DNA of 64,000 nucleotides. Source: Chloroflexota bacterium. Lineage in GTDB: Bacteria > Chloroflexota > Anaerolineae > 4572-78 > J111. Positions 41,941 to 50,801 of the stretch are shown here, in pieces. The notes beneath the pieces were generated by a model. That model was given only the letters and a program-made list of their open reading frames with translations, searched no databases and was not told where the DNA came from. The stretch's first letter is position 1, and each line of letters begins with the position of its first letter. The position numbers and the translations under genes are program-made. The DNA is taken from NCBI GenBank assembly GCA_016860845.1, contig BOKF01000013.1:124001-188000 (forward strand), in the 5' to 3' direction.

Positions 41941-42390
41941 GTGGAACGAACGCTGATTATTATCAAACCCGACGGGGTTGAGCGGGGTCTAATCGGCCCG
42001 ATCATTACTCGTTTTGAACAGCGCGGCTTGAAAATTGTTGGGATGAAGATGCTGCACGTATCGGACAAATTGGCCCGGATGCATTATGCTGTTCACGAAG
42101 GCAAATCTTTTTTTGAACCCTTGATTCAATACATTACCTCTGCTCCGGTCGTAGTATTCGCGTTGGAAGGGCCGCAGGCGGTTCAGGCGGCGCGCAATAC
42201 CATCGGCGCGACCAAACCGGTTGAGGCTGCCGCTGGCTCGATCCGGGGTGATTTTGCCATGATGGTCGGGCGCAACCTGGTCCACGGCTCCGACAGCCCG
42301 GAAAACGGTGCGGCTGAAATTGCCCTGTGGTTTAACGAGTCTGAATTAATCAGCTATGACCGGGCTTTGGATCGCTGGATCTTGGAGTAG
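41941..42390 (+). CDS. ndk: Nucleoside-diphosphate kinase
   Basis: 149 aa from a GTG at 41941 (MERTLIIIKPDG), which leaves 6 nt between AGGAG and the start; an ATG at 41935 sits directly on the Shine-Dalgarno site. Standard length. The phospho-His is in NLVHGSDSPE; RGDFAMMVGRN and IKPDGVERGLIG are family hallmarks. It balances NTP pools using ATP. First gene of a four-gene run. Confidence 0.93.
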   Translation: MERTLIIIKPDGVERGLIGPIITRFEQRGLKIVGMKMLHVSDKLARMHYAVHEGKSFFEPLIQYITSAPVVVFALEGPQAVQAARNTIGATKPVEAAAGSIRGDFAMMVGRNLVHGSDSPENGAAEIALWFNESELISYDRALDRWILE

Positions 42391-42415
42391 TCGTACAGAT
42401 AGAAGGAGATTATTT

Positions 42416-43024
42416 ATGGCCACTGAGGAAGCTACACCCTCAAACCAAAGTGAAATCAATGTCACCGGCCAGAGTGTCAATAATATCCAGGCTGATCATG
42501 TCAACGTGCGTTATGGCCGCACCGGCGATATTAAGGCTAATACGGTGACTGTTTCCCAGGCCGGGGCCGACCATATTGAAGGCAGCACCGTCGAACTGCG
42601 CCAGGCCGGAGCCAAAACTGTAAAAGGCTATCATGTCACCATCCGGCAGGGAGGGGTGGTGGAAGCCAGGGCTGATACCCTCTCTGTGAGCCAGGGAGGG
42701 GTCGTCTTTGCCGAAACCAAAGAGGCTAACCTGACTGCCTCCAGCGCCGGGGCGATTCTGGCCAATGGGGATGTCACGTTGGATCAGAGCAGTGTCAAAG
42801 CTGTCTTGACCCGCGGGAACGTTAAGATGGACCAGAGTGGCAGCGGGATGGTGCTGGCCCGGCAAGTTTCGACGGGAAGCAACACCGGTGTGGTTTTGAT
42901 GATTGCCGGGCGGGTTGACGGCCCGGTCAATGCGGTGTTTGGCCCGGCTGCCGGGGCGGCTTTTGGCGCAGTCTTTGCTCTGGCTATTGGCTTGATTTTG
43001 TGGATCAGAGGGCGGCTGGGGTAA
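42416..43024 (+). CDS. Beta-repeat protein with C-terminal membrane anchor
   Basis: 202 aa, AAGGAG before the ATG. Residues ~15-165 are short repeats of about 16-18 residues (VNNIQADHVNVRYGRTGDIK, ANTVTVSQAGADHIEG, and so on) with regular Val/Thr and Gly spacing, suggesting a right-handed beta-helix or bactofilin-like stack. One membrane segment near 175-198. Probably a membrane-tethered scaffold; family not recognised. 25 bp after ndk. Confidence 0.75.
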   Translation: MATEEATPSNQSEINVTGQSVNNIQADHVNVRYGRTGDIKANTVTVSQAGADHIEGSTVELRQAGAKTVKGYHVTIRQGGVVEARADTLSVSQGGVVFAETKEANLTASSAGAILANGDVTLDQSSVKAVLTRGNVKMDQSGSGMVLARQVSTGSNTGVVLMIAGRVDGPVNAVFGPAAGAAFGAVFALAIGLILWIRGRLG

Positions 43025-43043
43025 AGTTGTCAAAGGATTGACC

Positions 43044-43334
43044 ATGCAAAAAACCATCTTGCGCTTGATATGGCCCTATTTACAGCGCTATCTGGCCAGA
43101 TATGCTGCCGATTACCTGGAGCAACGGCGTCAACAGAAACGCCAACTGAAAGAGGAGGAGGCCCGTCTGGCCGAGCTGGCTCAGGATTTATCGCCGGCCA
43201 TGTCCGCTGAACCGGGTAAGCATCCTCCATCGAAGCTTTTGACAGCCAATGTTGTCTGGTATACCCTGGCCGGCATCCTGCTCGGGAGCGCCTTAACCGT
43301 GATCCTGGCAAACGTACTGCGAGAAGAGACCTAA
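43044..43334 (+). CDS. Small single-membrane-helix protein
   Basis: 96 aa from the ATG at 43044 (a TTG two codons earlier is possible). Basic/charged helix (YLEQRRQQKRQLKEEEARLA), then one C-terminal membrane segment (about 70-90). Its stop overlaps the ATG of the next gene by one base (TAATG). Function unknown. Confidence 0.65.
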   Translation: MQKTILRLIWPYLQRYLARYAADYLEQRRQQKRQLKEEEARLAELAQDLSPAMSAEPGKHPPSKLLTANVVWYTLAGILLGSALTVILANVLREET

Positions 43335-45010
43335 TGTATATTGTTACCACCCAACAAATGCAGGCCGCCGAAAAGGCGGCCGACGCTGCCGGCTTGAGCT
43401 ACGAGCAGATGATGGAGAACGCCGGTCACGCTGTGGCCGAGGCGATTGCAGCCCACTTTGACATCAGTGGCGTGCGCGTCCTGGTCCTGGTTGGCCCAGG
43501 CAACAATGGCGGCGATGGGCTGGTGGTCGCTCGCTACCTGGCCCAAATGGGAGCCACAGTCACGGTCTACGTGTGGCAGCGCCGGACGGATGGCGATAAG
43601 AATTGGGCCTTGCTGGATGCTGCCGGCGTGGAGAAGGTTATGAGCAGCGACTCCGACAGCCAGGCTCACCTGGCTCACTTGCTGGCCGAGTCAGGGGTGA
43701 TTGTAGATGCGCTGCTGGGCACGGGTGTCTCCCGGCCTATCGAGGGCAGCCTGGCCCAGTTGTTGGATCAGGTCAAAACGGTGGTGGCTGAGCGGCGCGG
43801 CCTTGAGGAAGGAACGTTGGTAGAACCGGCCCGGCCCATATCCGACTCCGAGTTTGGCCCGGCGGTCGTGGCCGTAGATGTCCCTTCCGGCCTCAACAGC
43901 GATACCGGCGCGGTTGATCCCCATACCCTGACGGCCGATTTGACCGTGACCTTGGCTGCGGCCAAACGAGGCCATATCTTGCTGTCCGGCCCGGAAGTGA
44001 CCGGCCAGTTGCTGGTAGGCGACATTGGCCTGACAGATGAGCATTACCCGGAAGATGTAACTTTACAGATGGCTACCCCGGCCAAAGTGGCGGCGCTGCT
44101 GCCGCCGCGTCCGGCCAGCGCCCACAAAGGCACGTTTGGAACGGCCCTGCTCGTGGCCGGTTCGATGAGCTATACCGGCGCGGCCATCCTGGCCGGACAG
44201 GCGGCCACTCGCAGCGGCGCGGGCCTGGTCACGCTGGCTCCGCCCCAGGTGATCCATCCGATTGTGGCCTCACGCCTGGCCGAAGCCACCTATATTCCTT
44301 TACCTCACGCGGAAGGGGCCATTGCCCCGGAGGCGACCCGGCTTTTATTCTCAAAATTAGATGGCATAGACGCGCTGTTGATTGGGCCGGGGTTGAGCCA
44401 GGCGGCGCCAACCGTCGCCTTTTTGAAAGAGTTCCTTTCCGGCAAAGCGGGATTGCCTCAGCGGGCCGTGGGATTTCGCCAGCCGGAGGCCGAAACCTCT
44501 TCGCCGGATAAAAGCCCCTCCATCCCCCCCCTCATCGTTGACGCCGACGCGCTCAATATTTTGGCCGGACTGGAGAAGTGGTGGCAGCTCTTGCCCCCTG
44601 ACTGCATCCTCACCCCCCATCCCGGCGAGATGGCCCGGTTGATGGGGAGTACCATTAAAGATGTTCAGGCGCGGCGTTTGGAAATTGCCGGAGAAATGGC
44701 ACAGCGATGGCAGCAGGTAGTGCTCCTGAAAGGAGCGCACACGGTCGTTGCTGCGCCGGACGGCCGGATGATGGTCCTGCCCTTTGCCAACCCGGCCCTG
44801 GCCAAGGCCGGTTCCGGCGACGTGCTGGCCGGGGTTATTGTCGGTTTGCGCGCGCAGGGGCTGGGGGCATTCGAGGCGGCGGTGGCCGGGGCTTACCTGC
44901 ACGGTTTAGCCGGCGAACTGGCTCGTGAAAATTTAGGTGTAACCGGTGTGATCGCCGGGGATCTGGTGGGTTATTTGCCGTTAGCCTTGCGGGATATGTG
45001 TGGAGAGTAA
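43334..45010 (+). CDS. nnr: Bifunctional NAD(P)H-hydrate epimerase / ADP-dependent dehydratase
   Basis: 558 aa. The N-terminal YjeF_N domain (about 1-235) has GPGNNGGDGLVVARYL and VAVDVPSGLNSDTGAV; a ~30-residue loop (about 150-180) is longer than usual. The C-terminal dehydratase domain (about 250-550) has PASAHKGTFGTALLVAGS, ILTPHPGEMARL and the AKAGSGDVLAGVI anion hole. It repairs hydrated NADH and NADPH. Also known as yjeF or nnrD/nnrE. Last gene of the ndk run, followed by a terminator. Confidence 0.92.
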   Translation: MYIVTTQQMQAAEKAADAAGLSYEQMMENAGHAVAEAIAAHFDISGVRVLVLVGPGNNGGDGLVVARYLAQMGATVTVYVWQRRTDGDKNWALLDAAGVEKVMSSDSDSQAHLAHLLAESGVIVDALLGTGVSRPIEGSLAQLLDQVKTVVAERRGLEEGTLVEPARPISDSEFGPAVVAVDVPSGLNSDTGAVDPHTLTADLTVTLAAAKRGHILLSGPEVTGQLLVGDIGLTDEHYPEDVTLQMATPAKVAALLPPRPASAHKGTFGTALLVAGSMSYTGAAILAGQAATRSGAGLVTLAPPQVIHPIVASRLAEATYIPLPHAEGAIAPEATRLLFSKLDGIDALLIGPGLSQAAPTVAFLKEFLSGKAGLPQRAVGFRQPEAETSSPDKSPSIPPLIVDADALNILAGLEKWWQLLPPDCILTPHPGEMARLMGSTIKDVQARRLEIAGEMAQRWQQVVLLKGAHTVVAAPDGRMMVLPFANPALAKAGSGDVLAGVIVGLRAQGLGAFEAAVAGAYLHGLAGELARENLGVTGVIAGDLVGYLPLALRDMCGE

Positions 45011-45031
45011 GAATCGGCCAAAAGGAAAAGA

Positions 45032-45055
45032 GCGCCCGGGGATGGGCGCCCTTTT
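45032..45055 (+). terminator. Rho-independent terminator
   Basis: AGCGCCC / GGGCGC(C) hairpin with A-rich upstream and CTTTTC downstream, 20 bp after the nnr stop. Confidence 0.8.
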
Positions 45056-45184
45056 CAGCGATGATTGGAAACAAACTAAAGACTGTAGGGATTGTCTGAA
45101 GTGTAGCATCAGATTGTTATGAGATTGTTAAGGAGACTTTAAAGCTTGGTTAAGCTTTTTGACCACAGATTTTGACGCAAAACA
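45056..45184. other. Short gene-free stretch between convergent units
   Basis: About 130 bp of AT-rich sequence between two terminators. No gene or repeat seen. Confidence 0.5.
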
Positions 45185-45211
45185 AAAGGCGAGGAAATGT
45201 TCCTCGCCTTT
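45185..45211. terminator. Bidirectional terminator
   Basis: AAAGGCGAGGA / TCCTCGCCTTT around AATGT, A/T-rich on both sides. It lies 20 bp past the stop of the minus-strand YtxH gene. Confidence 0.85.
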
Positions 45212-45230
45212 CCTTTTGGCTGAAAACTAT

Positions 45231-45605
45231 TTAAGATTCAGCCGCATTATCTTTGGCGCGGTTGAGCGCCTGGGAGACCGTCTCTTTACCCCGGCTGATC
45301 GCTTCCGAAGCGGTGTGTTTGCCTTTTTCCAGGGTCTCTTTGCCCTTCTCTTGCAAACCCGCGACCTGGCCTTGCAAATGGGTCACCTGCTCTTGCAGCG
45401 AGGCCAGTTGGGACTGGGCTCGCTGGCGAGCTTCCATCATCCCTTCTTCCGCCCGATCTTTGAATTCAAGGCTTTTGTCACGCAGTTGAGCCCGAGTTTC
45501 CTCGCCTGACTGCGGGGCCAGCAACAGGGCTAAAGCTGCTCCCACCAAACCGCCAATTACCAAACCGGCAAAAAATTCGACGCCGCCACTATTTTGGTCT
45601 GACAT
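45231..45605 (-). CDS. YtxH-domain protein
   Basis: 124 aa. N-terminal glycine-rich membrane segment (FFAGLVIGGLVGAALALLLAP) followed by QSGEETRAQLRDK, the YtxH signature, then a long coiled coil (about 40-120). Stress-linked membrane proteins of unknown mechanism. GGAGCAAC-type site before the ATG. Confidence 0.85.
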   Translation of the reverse strand: MSDQNSGGVEFFAGLVIGGLVGAALALLLAPQSGEETRAQLRDKSLEFKDRAEEGMMEARQRAQSQLASLQEQVTHLQGQVAGLQEKGKETLEKGKHTASEAISRGKETVSQALNRAKDNAAES

Positions 45606-45650
45606 AATTTGTTGCTCCTTTCAGTTTTACCTCACCATTTTAAGTTAAAG

Positions 45651-46133
45651 CTAGCGCCGGAAGAGGGTCCGAAAGACCGCTCTCACTCCTGCAACGGCGC
45701 TCGCCGTAGTAATCACAGGTTTTACTGCCTGCTCGGATAAAAAGGCCGTAGTGCCACGGGCCGTGTTCAAGGTTGACTGCACTTGAGCCAGCATCGGCTT
45801 GATTTCTCGATTAAGCATCCCTATCAGATCATTGATTTTGAGCACCAGATAAACGGTAACCACAACCAAAGCAATCAATAATAGTATAACCAGAAAGACA
45901 CCCAAGCCCAAAAAGATAATGAAAATATCACGTAAAACTGCGGCGATGGGGGGATTCAAGAAAAGCCAGACCCCGAGTCCGCCAAAAATGAGAATCACAA
46001 CGACGGCAGCGATAATTCCATAAATAATCGGACGTTTATCCATCGGCTTCGGCGAAAGTTCAGCCCAGCGATTATCTGCTTCAGTGTTATAATAAGCCTC
46101 ACTTGCAACGGGGACAAAAGTTTCTTCAGGCAT
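45651..46133 (-). CDS. Two-helix membrane protein with coiled region
   Basis: 160 aa. Two hydrophobic segments (about 38-62 and 72-98), then an amphipathic helix (ILKINDLIGMLNREIKPMLAQ) resembling the DUF948-type arrangement often found next to YtxH proteins. 45 bp upstream of the YtxH gene on the same strand; likely operon. Confidence 0.6.
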   Translation of the reverse strand: MPEETFVPVASEAYYNTEADNRWAELSPKPMDKRPIIYGIIAAVVVILIFGGLGVWLFLNPPIAAVLRDIFIIFLGLGVFLVILLLIALVVVTVYLVLKINDLIGMLNREIKPMLAQVQSTLNTARGTTAFLSEQAVKPVITTASAVAGVRAVFRTLFRR

Positions 46134-46220
46134 GCCTACTTTTCTCGATAATTATTAATGAGATTAGTCTCAACATTCTAACATGGTCTCCCGTTCTGAG
46201 AAAATTATCATCACCCTGAT

Positions 46221-46469
46221 TTAAACTTTCAACCATTTCATCAGGAACAAACTGACCCAACTGGCAACTGTAGCCTCGACTACATGCACGGAGCCAATCA
46301 TAAAGACATTCAGCTCCAGCAAATTGCCTAATGCCTGCCCAACCCCAAAGCCAATAATCCCGGTTAAAAAGTAAATGACTAAATCCCGGGTGGTTTTGCC
46401 CTGCCAGAAATGGAAGAACGCGCCATAAATGCCACCCAACAAAACTGAGAGCAACAGATACGGAGCCAT
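46221..46469 (-). CDS. Small membrane protein
   Basis: 82 aa with two to three hydrophobic segments (LLSVLLGGIYGAFFHFW, FLTGIIGFGVGQALGNLL). Starts 3 bp after the mnmA stop. Not recognised; Gly-rich helix packing motif. Confidence 0.6.
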   Translation of the reverse strand: MAPYLLLSVLLGGIYGAFFHFWQGKTTRDLVIYFLTGIIGFGVGQALGNLLELNVFMIGSVHVVEATVASWVSLFLMKWLKV

Positions 46470-46472
46470 AAA

Positions 46473-47567
46473 TTACCGGGGAGGGAGAGATTTCTCGATG
46501 ATGCCGCCGCCGAGAATTTGATCGCCCTCAAAAAATACGACAGCCTGTCCCGGCGTGATGTCACGCAGCGGCGACGCAAAGACCAAGCGGGCGCGGGCCT
46601 CCGGCAGCGGGGTCAAAGTGGCTTCCACTTCCCTGGCCTTGTAGCGGATTTTGGCCGTGATTTGGATGGATCCAGCCGGAGGACGACCGCCGATGTATGT
46701 CACCTGGCTGGCGGTCAACTCGGCTTGGCCCAACTCGACCAGGCCGCCGACGACCAAGCTGTTGGTGGCATTGTCCAGATGCAGGACATACAGCGGTTCG
46801 GGCGCGGCCAAACCCAGGCCCTTGCGTTGGCCGATGGTGTAGAAGGCCAGGCCTTGATGCTGGCCCAATACCTTACCGCTGCTATTGATAATCGGGCCGG
46901 GCTGGACGACTTCCGGGGCACGGCGCTGTAAAAAGGCGCGATAATCACCCTGGCCCAAAAAGCACAAATCCTGGCTGTCAGGCCGGTTGAAAACAGGCAG
47001 CCGCCTGGCCTCGGCAAATTGGCGGATTTCGGCTTTGGTGTGCCGGCCCAGGGGAAACATGACCCGTGCCAAGCGCTCCTGGGTTAAGGTATACAAAATA
47101 TAGCTCTGGTCTTTGGACGGGTCAATGCCTTTAAGCAACTGAAAGCCGCCATCACTGCCCTGCTGTACCCAGGCATAGTGGCCTGTGGCCAGGTAATCGC
47201 CGCCGAGGCTGATCGCTTCCTTCAGTAGCTTGTCAAACCGAATATCGCGGTTGCAGACCACGCAAGGATTGGGGGTCACGCCCTGGGCGTAGCCCTCAAT
47301 AAAGAAGTCAACGACGGTCTGCTTGAAGGTCTCCTTGTAGTCGCGGACAAAGAAAGGGATGCCGAGTTGGTCGGCGACGCGGCGGGCATCGGCGACGGCA
47401 TCGGGCGTGCAGCAGCGATTGGCTGCCCCGCCTGCCTCGGCCCACAGCCGCAGCATCAAGCCGATGACTTCATAGCCCTGCTCAACCAGCAGCGCCGCCG
47501 CCACCGAACTATCCACGCCGCCGCTCATGGCGACGACGACTCTTTGGGTGCTACCGTTATTTGTCAT
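46473..47567 (-). CDS. mnmA: tRNA-specific 2-thiouridylase MnmA
   Basis: 364 aa from the ATG at 47567; an upstream GTG at 47585 is possible. PP-loop SGGVDSS near residue 14. Catalytic Cys in CNPCVVCNRDIRF-type sequence (NPCVVCN), second Cys in DSQDLCFLGQGDYRAF, and GLAFYTIGQRKGLG are MnmA hallmarks. It thiolates U34 of Lys, Glu and Gln tRNAs using sulfur from a cysteine desulfurase, whose gene lies just upstream. Confidence 0.94.
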   Translation of the reverse strand: MTNNGSTQRVVVAMSGGVDSSVAAALLVEQGYEVIGLMLRLWAEAGGAANRCCTPDAVADARRVADQLGIPFFVRDYKETFKQTVVDFFIEGYAQGVTPNPCVVCNRDIRFDKLLKEAISLGGDYLATGHYAWVQQGSDGGFQLLKGIDPSKDQSYILYTLTQERLARVMFPLGRHTKAEIRQFAEARRLPVFNRPDSQDLCFLGQGDYRAFLQRRAPEVVQPGPIINSSGKVLGQHQGLAFYTIGQRKGLGLAAPEPLYVLHLDNATNSLVVGGLVELGQAELTASQVTYIGGRPPAGSIQITAKIRYKAREVEATLTPLPEARARLVFASPLRDITPGQAVVFFEGDQILGGGIIEKSLPPR

Positions 47568-47595
47568 TGGTATTAAAATGATCACCGAGCACCGA

Positions 47596-47643
47596 CCCCC
47601 ACCCTAACCCTCCCCCTAAGAGGGGGAGGGAAAGGAGGGGGTG
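47596..47643. repeat. Inverted repeat CCCTCCCCCT family
   Basis: CCCTCCCCCT / AGGGGGAGGG (10 bp, 3-nt loop) nested in CCCCCACC ... GGGGGTGG. Lies between the cysteine desulfurase and mnmA genes and could shape their co-transcription. Similar design to 30905-30967. Confidence 0.8.
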
Positions 47644-47662
47644 GCAGTCGGCGGTCACTCCT

Positions 47663-48844
47663 CTAGGCTGACTCATAGGCTGGATTGAGTTGGCGCACTT
47701 TCTGAATAACGTCGGGCAGGATTTCCAGCACGGTGTCAAGGTCAGCTTCGGCAGTTTGCCGTCCGACGGTCAGGCGCAACGCGCCGAGGGCTAAATCGTG
47801 CGGGAGGCCCATCGCCGTTAGCACGTGGCTGGGTTCGGGCATGCCGGTGGTGCAGGCGCTACCGCTGGCGGCCTCGACGCCGGCCATATCCAGGTGCATC
47901 AGCATGGCGTCAGCCTCGCAGCCCTCGAAGACAAAACTGGCGTGGTTAGCCAGCCGCTGAGTGGGATGGCCGGTCAAGTGACTGCCGGAGATCGTTCCCA
48001 GGACGCTGGCTATCAGGTGGTCGCGCAGCCCCGCTTGCCGCGTGTTTTCCGCCGGGCGCTGGGCCTGGACCAGTTCCAGCGCCTTGGCAATACCGACAAT
48101 ATACGGCACATTTTCCGTGCCGGGCCGGCGGTTGTTTTCGTGGCTGCCGCCGGTAAAGGGCGACAGCAGCGGCGTGTTCTTACGCACGTACAAGATGCCG
48201 ATGCCTTTGGGCGCATAAATCTTATGACCCGAAATCGCTAACAGATCAACATTCAACAGGTCTACATTCAACGGTTCGTAAGCCGCGGCCTGGACCGCGT
48301 CGGTGTGGAAGGCAATACCCCGCTCGCGGGCCAGCGCCCCAATTTCGGCAATCGGCTGTAAAGAGCCGACCTCGTTGTTGGCGTACATCACGCTGATCAG
48401 CACCGTCTCCGGCCGGATGGCGGCGGCAATGTCGGCAGGATTAACCACACCGTAACCATCTACCGGCACAACCGTCTGCTCAAAACCGAACCTGTCGCAC
48501 AACTGGTTGAAGGTGTGATCTACAGCATGGTGCTCGATAGGGGTGGTAATCAGATGATTGCCTCTGCCGGCCTGGTGCTGCACCCAGGCCACGCCACGAA
48601 TGGCGATGTTGTCGCTCTCGCTGCCGCAGGCGGTGAAGACGATTTCTTTGGGCGAGCAGCCCAGAATGTCGGCCACGGTGCGGCGAGCGTCGTCAATAGC
48701 GCGGGCGCTGGCGCGGGCCTGTTTGTGCAAGCCGGAGGCATTGCCGTAAATCTGGCTAAAATAAGGCAGCATCACCTCGACCACCTGCGGGTCCGTAGGG
48801 GTTGAGGCAGCGTGATCTAAATAAATTTCTCTTTGTGGACTCAT
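47663..48844 (-). CDS. Cysteine desulfurase (IscS/NifS type)
   Basis: 393 aa. EIYLDHAASTPT at the N-terminus, TACGSESDNIAI, EHHAV, the PLP lysine in SGHKIYAPKG and the active-site Cys in GSACTTGMPEPSHVL (flexible loop). Provides persulfide sulfur; with mnmA 95 bp downstream the main role is probably tRNA thiolation, though Fe-S assembly cannot be excluded. A small LNVDLLNVDLL duplication occurs near residue 200. Confidence 0.93.
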   Translation of the reverse strand: MSPQREIYLDHAASTPTDPQVVEVMLPYFSQIYGNASGLHKQARASARAIDDARRTVADILGCSPKEIVFTACGSESDNIAIRGVAWVQHQAGRGNHLITTPIEHHAVDHTFNQLCDRFGFEQTVVPVDGYGVVNPADIAAAIRPETVLISVMYANNEVGSLQPIAEIGALARERGIAFHTDAVQAAAYEPLNVDLLNVDLLAISGHKIYAPKGIGILYVRKNTPLLSPFTGGSHENNRRPGTENVPYIVGIAKALELVQAQRPAENTRQAGLRDHLIASVLGTISGSHLTGHPTQRLANHASFVFEGCEADAMLMHLDMAGVEAASGSACTTGMPEPSHVLTAMGLPHDLALGALRLTVGRQTAEADLDTVLEILPDVIQKVRQLNPAYESA

Positions 48845-48871
48845 AGCATCACCTTAAAACTTTAACTTTCA

Positions 48872-48934
48872 GGAAGATTGGAAGGCTGGAAGACTGGAAA
48901 GTTTTCTCAACCTTCCCAACTTCCAGCCTTCCAG
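48872..48934. repeat. GGAAGGCTGGA inverted repeat, copy 3
   Basis: TTGGAAGGCTGGAAGACTGGAA ... CCTTCCCAACTTCCAGCCTTCC-type arms, upstream of the cysteine desulfurase gene. See 18555-18626 and 24867-24922. Confidence 0.85.
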
Positions 48935-48979
48935 CATAGTTAACTATACCCAAAAAAGCCCCTATCCCCAAACGCTACC

Positions 48980-49972
48980 TTAACCCTTGACCAGCCGGGC
49001 CAATTTATTCAACTCCACGTCAATGCCCATGACGATGATCGCCGCGCCAGGGAGCAGCTTGGTATCAGAGTTGGGATGGGCCAGCCGGGTCTGCTCCGGG
49101 TGAGAAAAAGCCAGGACGGTGACATTGAGCTGGGCTTCCCGCAGGGTCAGGCCGGCCAGCGGTGAATGGGAGCTGACGATAAATTCTTCCAGGCGCATTT
49201 GCTGGCCACCAAACTCTAAGACGCCGTCCAGAAAGCTGGTTACATTGGGATGGGTCAATAGTTGAGCCACCCGCCGCCCGGCAATGGCATAGGGCGAGAT
49301 GACAGTACCGGCCCCGGCCCGCTCCAACTTGGGGATGGATGCTTCCGAATTGCAACGGGCGATAACTTGCAGGTCTGGTCGCATGCTTTTGGCGGTGAGG
49401 ACGATAAAGACATTCTCGGCATCGGAGTTGGCCGCCGCCACCAGCGAACTGGCCCGCTCGATGCCGGCCTCGCGCAGAATGCGTTCGTCGGCGGCATTGC
49501 CGAGGATAGCCGGCAACCCCAGGTGATGGCATTTTTCAATCACCTCACCGCTTTGATCAATGACGATAAACGGGGCGTTGCGAGCCTTCATTTCGTTAGC
49601 TAACGAGCGTCCCATCCGGCCAAAGCCGCAAATGATGCAGTGCTGGGTAATCTGGGCCAATGCTTTACGCCTCCTGCGCTCGTGAAACTGCTCTTGCAGT
49701 TCGGCTGAGGTAAACAACTCGATCACTTTGCTGATCGAATAGGTGGCTATAATGACACCAAAAACAATCAAGGCCAGGGTAAAAATACGCCCCTCGGTGG
49801 AGAGGGGCCTGACCTCGCTGAAGCCGATGGTGGCCATCGTAATGACGGTCATATAGAGGGCCTCGACAAAAGTCCAGCCCTCGATGAGCATATAGCCGCT
49901 GACGCCAAAAATCAGCAGCGCAGCCAGGAGGTAGACAACCAGAAGATTGGACTGCTTGAAAAAGATATTCAT
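48980..49972 (-). CDS. Two-helix potassium channel with RCK (TrkA-N/TrkA-C) domains
   Basis: 330 aa: two membrane helices flank a pore loop with filter TMATIGFSEV in place of TxGYGD, then a RCK N domain with NAD-type Gly motif CGFGRMGRSLAN (near 115) and a RCK C domain (about 245-330). The MthK/Kch layout. The TIGFSE filter departs from GYGD and is seen in a subset of bacterial channels; ion selectivity is therefore uncertain. Confidence 0.87.
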   Translation of the reverse strand: MNIFFKQSNLLVVYLLAALLIFGVSGYMLIEGWTFVEALYMTVITMATIGFSEVRPLSTEGRIFTLALIVFGVIIATYSISKVIELFTSAELQEQFHERRRRKALAQITQHCIICGFGRMGRSLANEMKARNAPFIVIDQSGEVIEKCHHLGLPAILGNAADERILREAGIERASSLVAAANSDAENVFIVLTAKSMRPDLQVIARCNSEASIPKLERAGAGTVISPYAIAGRRVAQLLTHPNVTSFLDGVLEFGGQQMRLEEFIVSSHSPLAGLTLREAQLNVTVLAFSHPEQTRLAHPNSDTKLLPGAAIIVMGIDVELNKLARLVKG

Positions 49973-50112
49973 CGGTGATGGGACCGGTGAAGGAGAAAGG
50001 ACACCAAAATTCGGCAGTAGGCAGACAAACCGAACTGCGACAAAGTTCCCGACTATCAGAGATGGTTAAAAATCATGGGGCAGCAGGTAGTACGAAGGGC
50101 TTCTAATAGCTT

Positions 50113-50430
50113 TTACGGCTGAGTAGCCTGCCTCTGTTGAAGCCATCGTTCAAATGAGGCCTGGCTCTCCCTTGATTTCTTGCCAAGCAGCAAGCCTTCA
50201 ACTCCAATATCTTCATCTAAGTCAGGCCAATGGATACCATAACCTGCACCGCTGATTTCAAAGTTAGCTCGCTCTACTGGCGTCCCATAGCTTAAGCGAG
50301 GATACCAACCGATTGGGACAGCAATGGTGCGACCATCTTCCAGATCAACAGCCAATGTGTCATCTGTTATGGACACACTGGCAATTCTAACCAAGGTGAG
50401 GGTTTGGATGACAGAATCGATCCCATTCAT
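50113..50430 (-). CDS. DUF2442 protein
   Basis: 105 aa with the DUF2442 pattern: VSITDDTLAVDLEDGRTIAV, PIGWYPRLSYGT, GYGIHWPDLDEDIGVEGLL. Its start overlaps the end of the DUF4160 gene by 44 bp. Such pairs are proposed toxin-antitoxin-like modules with DUF2442 as the antitoxin-like member. Confidence 0.85.
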   Translation of the reverse strand: MNGIDSVIQTLTLVRIASVSITDDTLAVDLEDGRTIAVPIGWYPRLSYGTPVERANFEISGAGYGIHWPDLDEDIGVEGLLLGKKSRESQASFERWLQQRQATQP

Positions 50431-50641
50431 TTCTCAATGTCTCCAGATTGTCTCGCACAATCCATTCAATATCCCGTAGTTCTTTGCGATTGAAGCCATA
50501 ATTCTCAGCCAAGGACACATCAGGGTCAAGCCAAAATTTTGCGCTCATCTTCTCTCGATCAATGTGCATATGGCGCGGTTCATCACAGTCATAGGAGTAG
50601 AAGTAGAAACGGTAGGGGCCAGGACGTAAAGTTGTTGGCAT
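50387..50641 (-). CDS. DUF4160 protein
   Basis: 84 aa with the DUF4160 signature: RFYFYSYDCDEPRHMHI (the EPxHxHV-type motif), then FWLDPDVSLAENYGFNRKEL. Co-translated with DUF2442 by overlap. Function unproven; probably a small conflict or persistence module. Confidence 0.85.
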   Translation of the reverse strand: MPTTLRPGPYRFYFYSYDCDEPRHMHIDREKMSAKFWLDPDVSLAENYGFNRKELRDIEWIVRDNLETLRNEWDRFCHPNPHLG

Positions 50642-50801
50642 GTTTTTGAGGCTTCAAAAGGTAAAAATCCGTGATGGTTAATTATTGTAGCACAAACTCG
50701 GGCGACACGGTAAATTCATTCATAGTGATAGGACCCGCTCAATTCAATTGTCCGAAAGTGTTAAAGCTTTTATCAGGTTAATGGGGTTTACAATTAGTCC
50801 A
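50642..50801. other. Intergenic sequence
   Basis: 160 bp AT-rich gap between the phosphorylase stop and the DUF4160 start. Probably holds the promoter of the DUF4160/DUF2442 pair; no box stands out. Confidence 0.4.

Noticed and set aside
30905..47643. C-rich repeats as G-quadruplex regulators
   Set aside because: The strands pair as simple nested hairpins, which explains the G/C runs without invoking quadruplexes.
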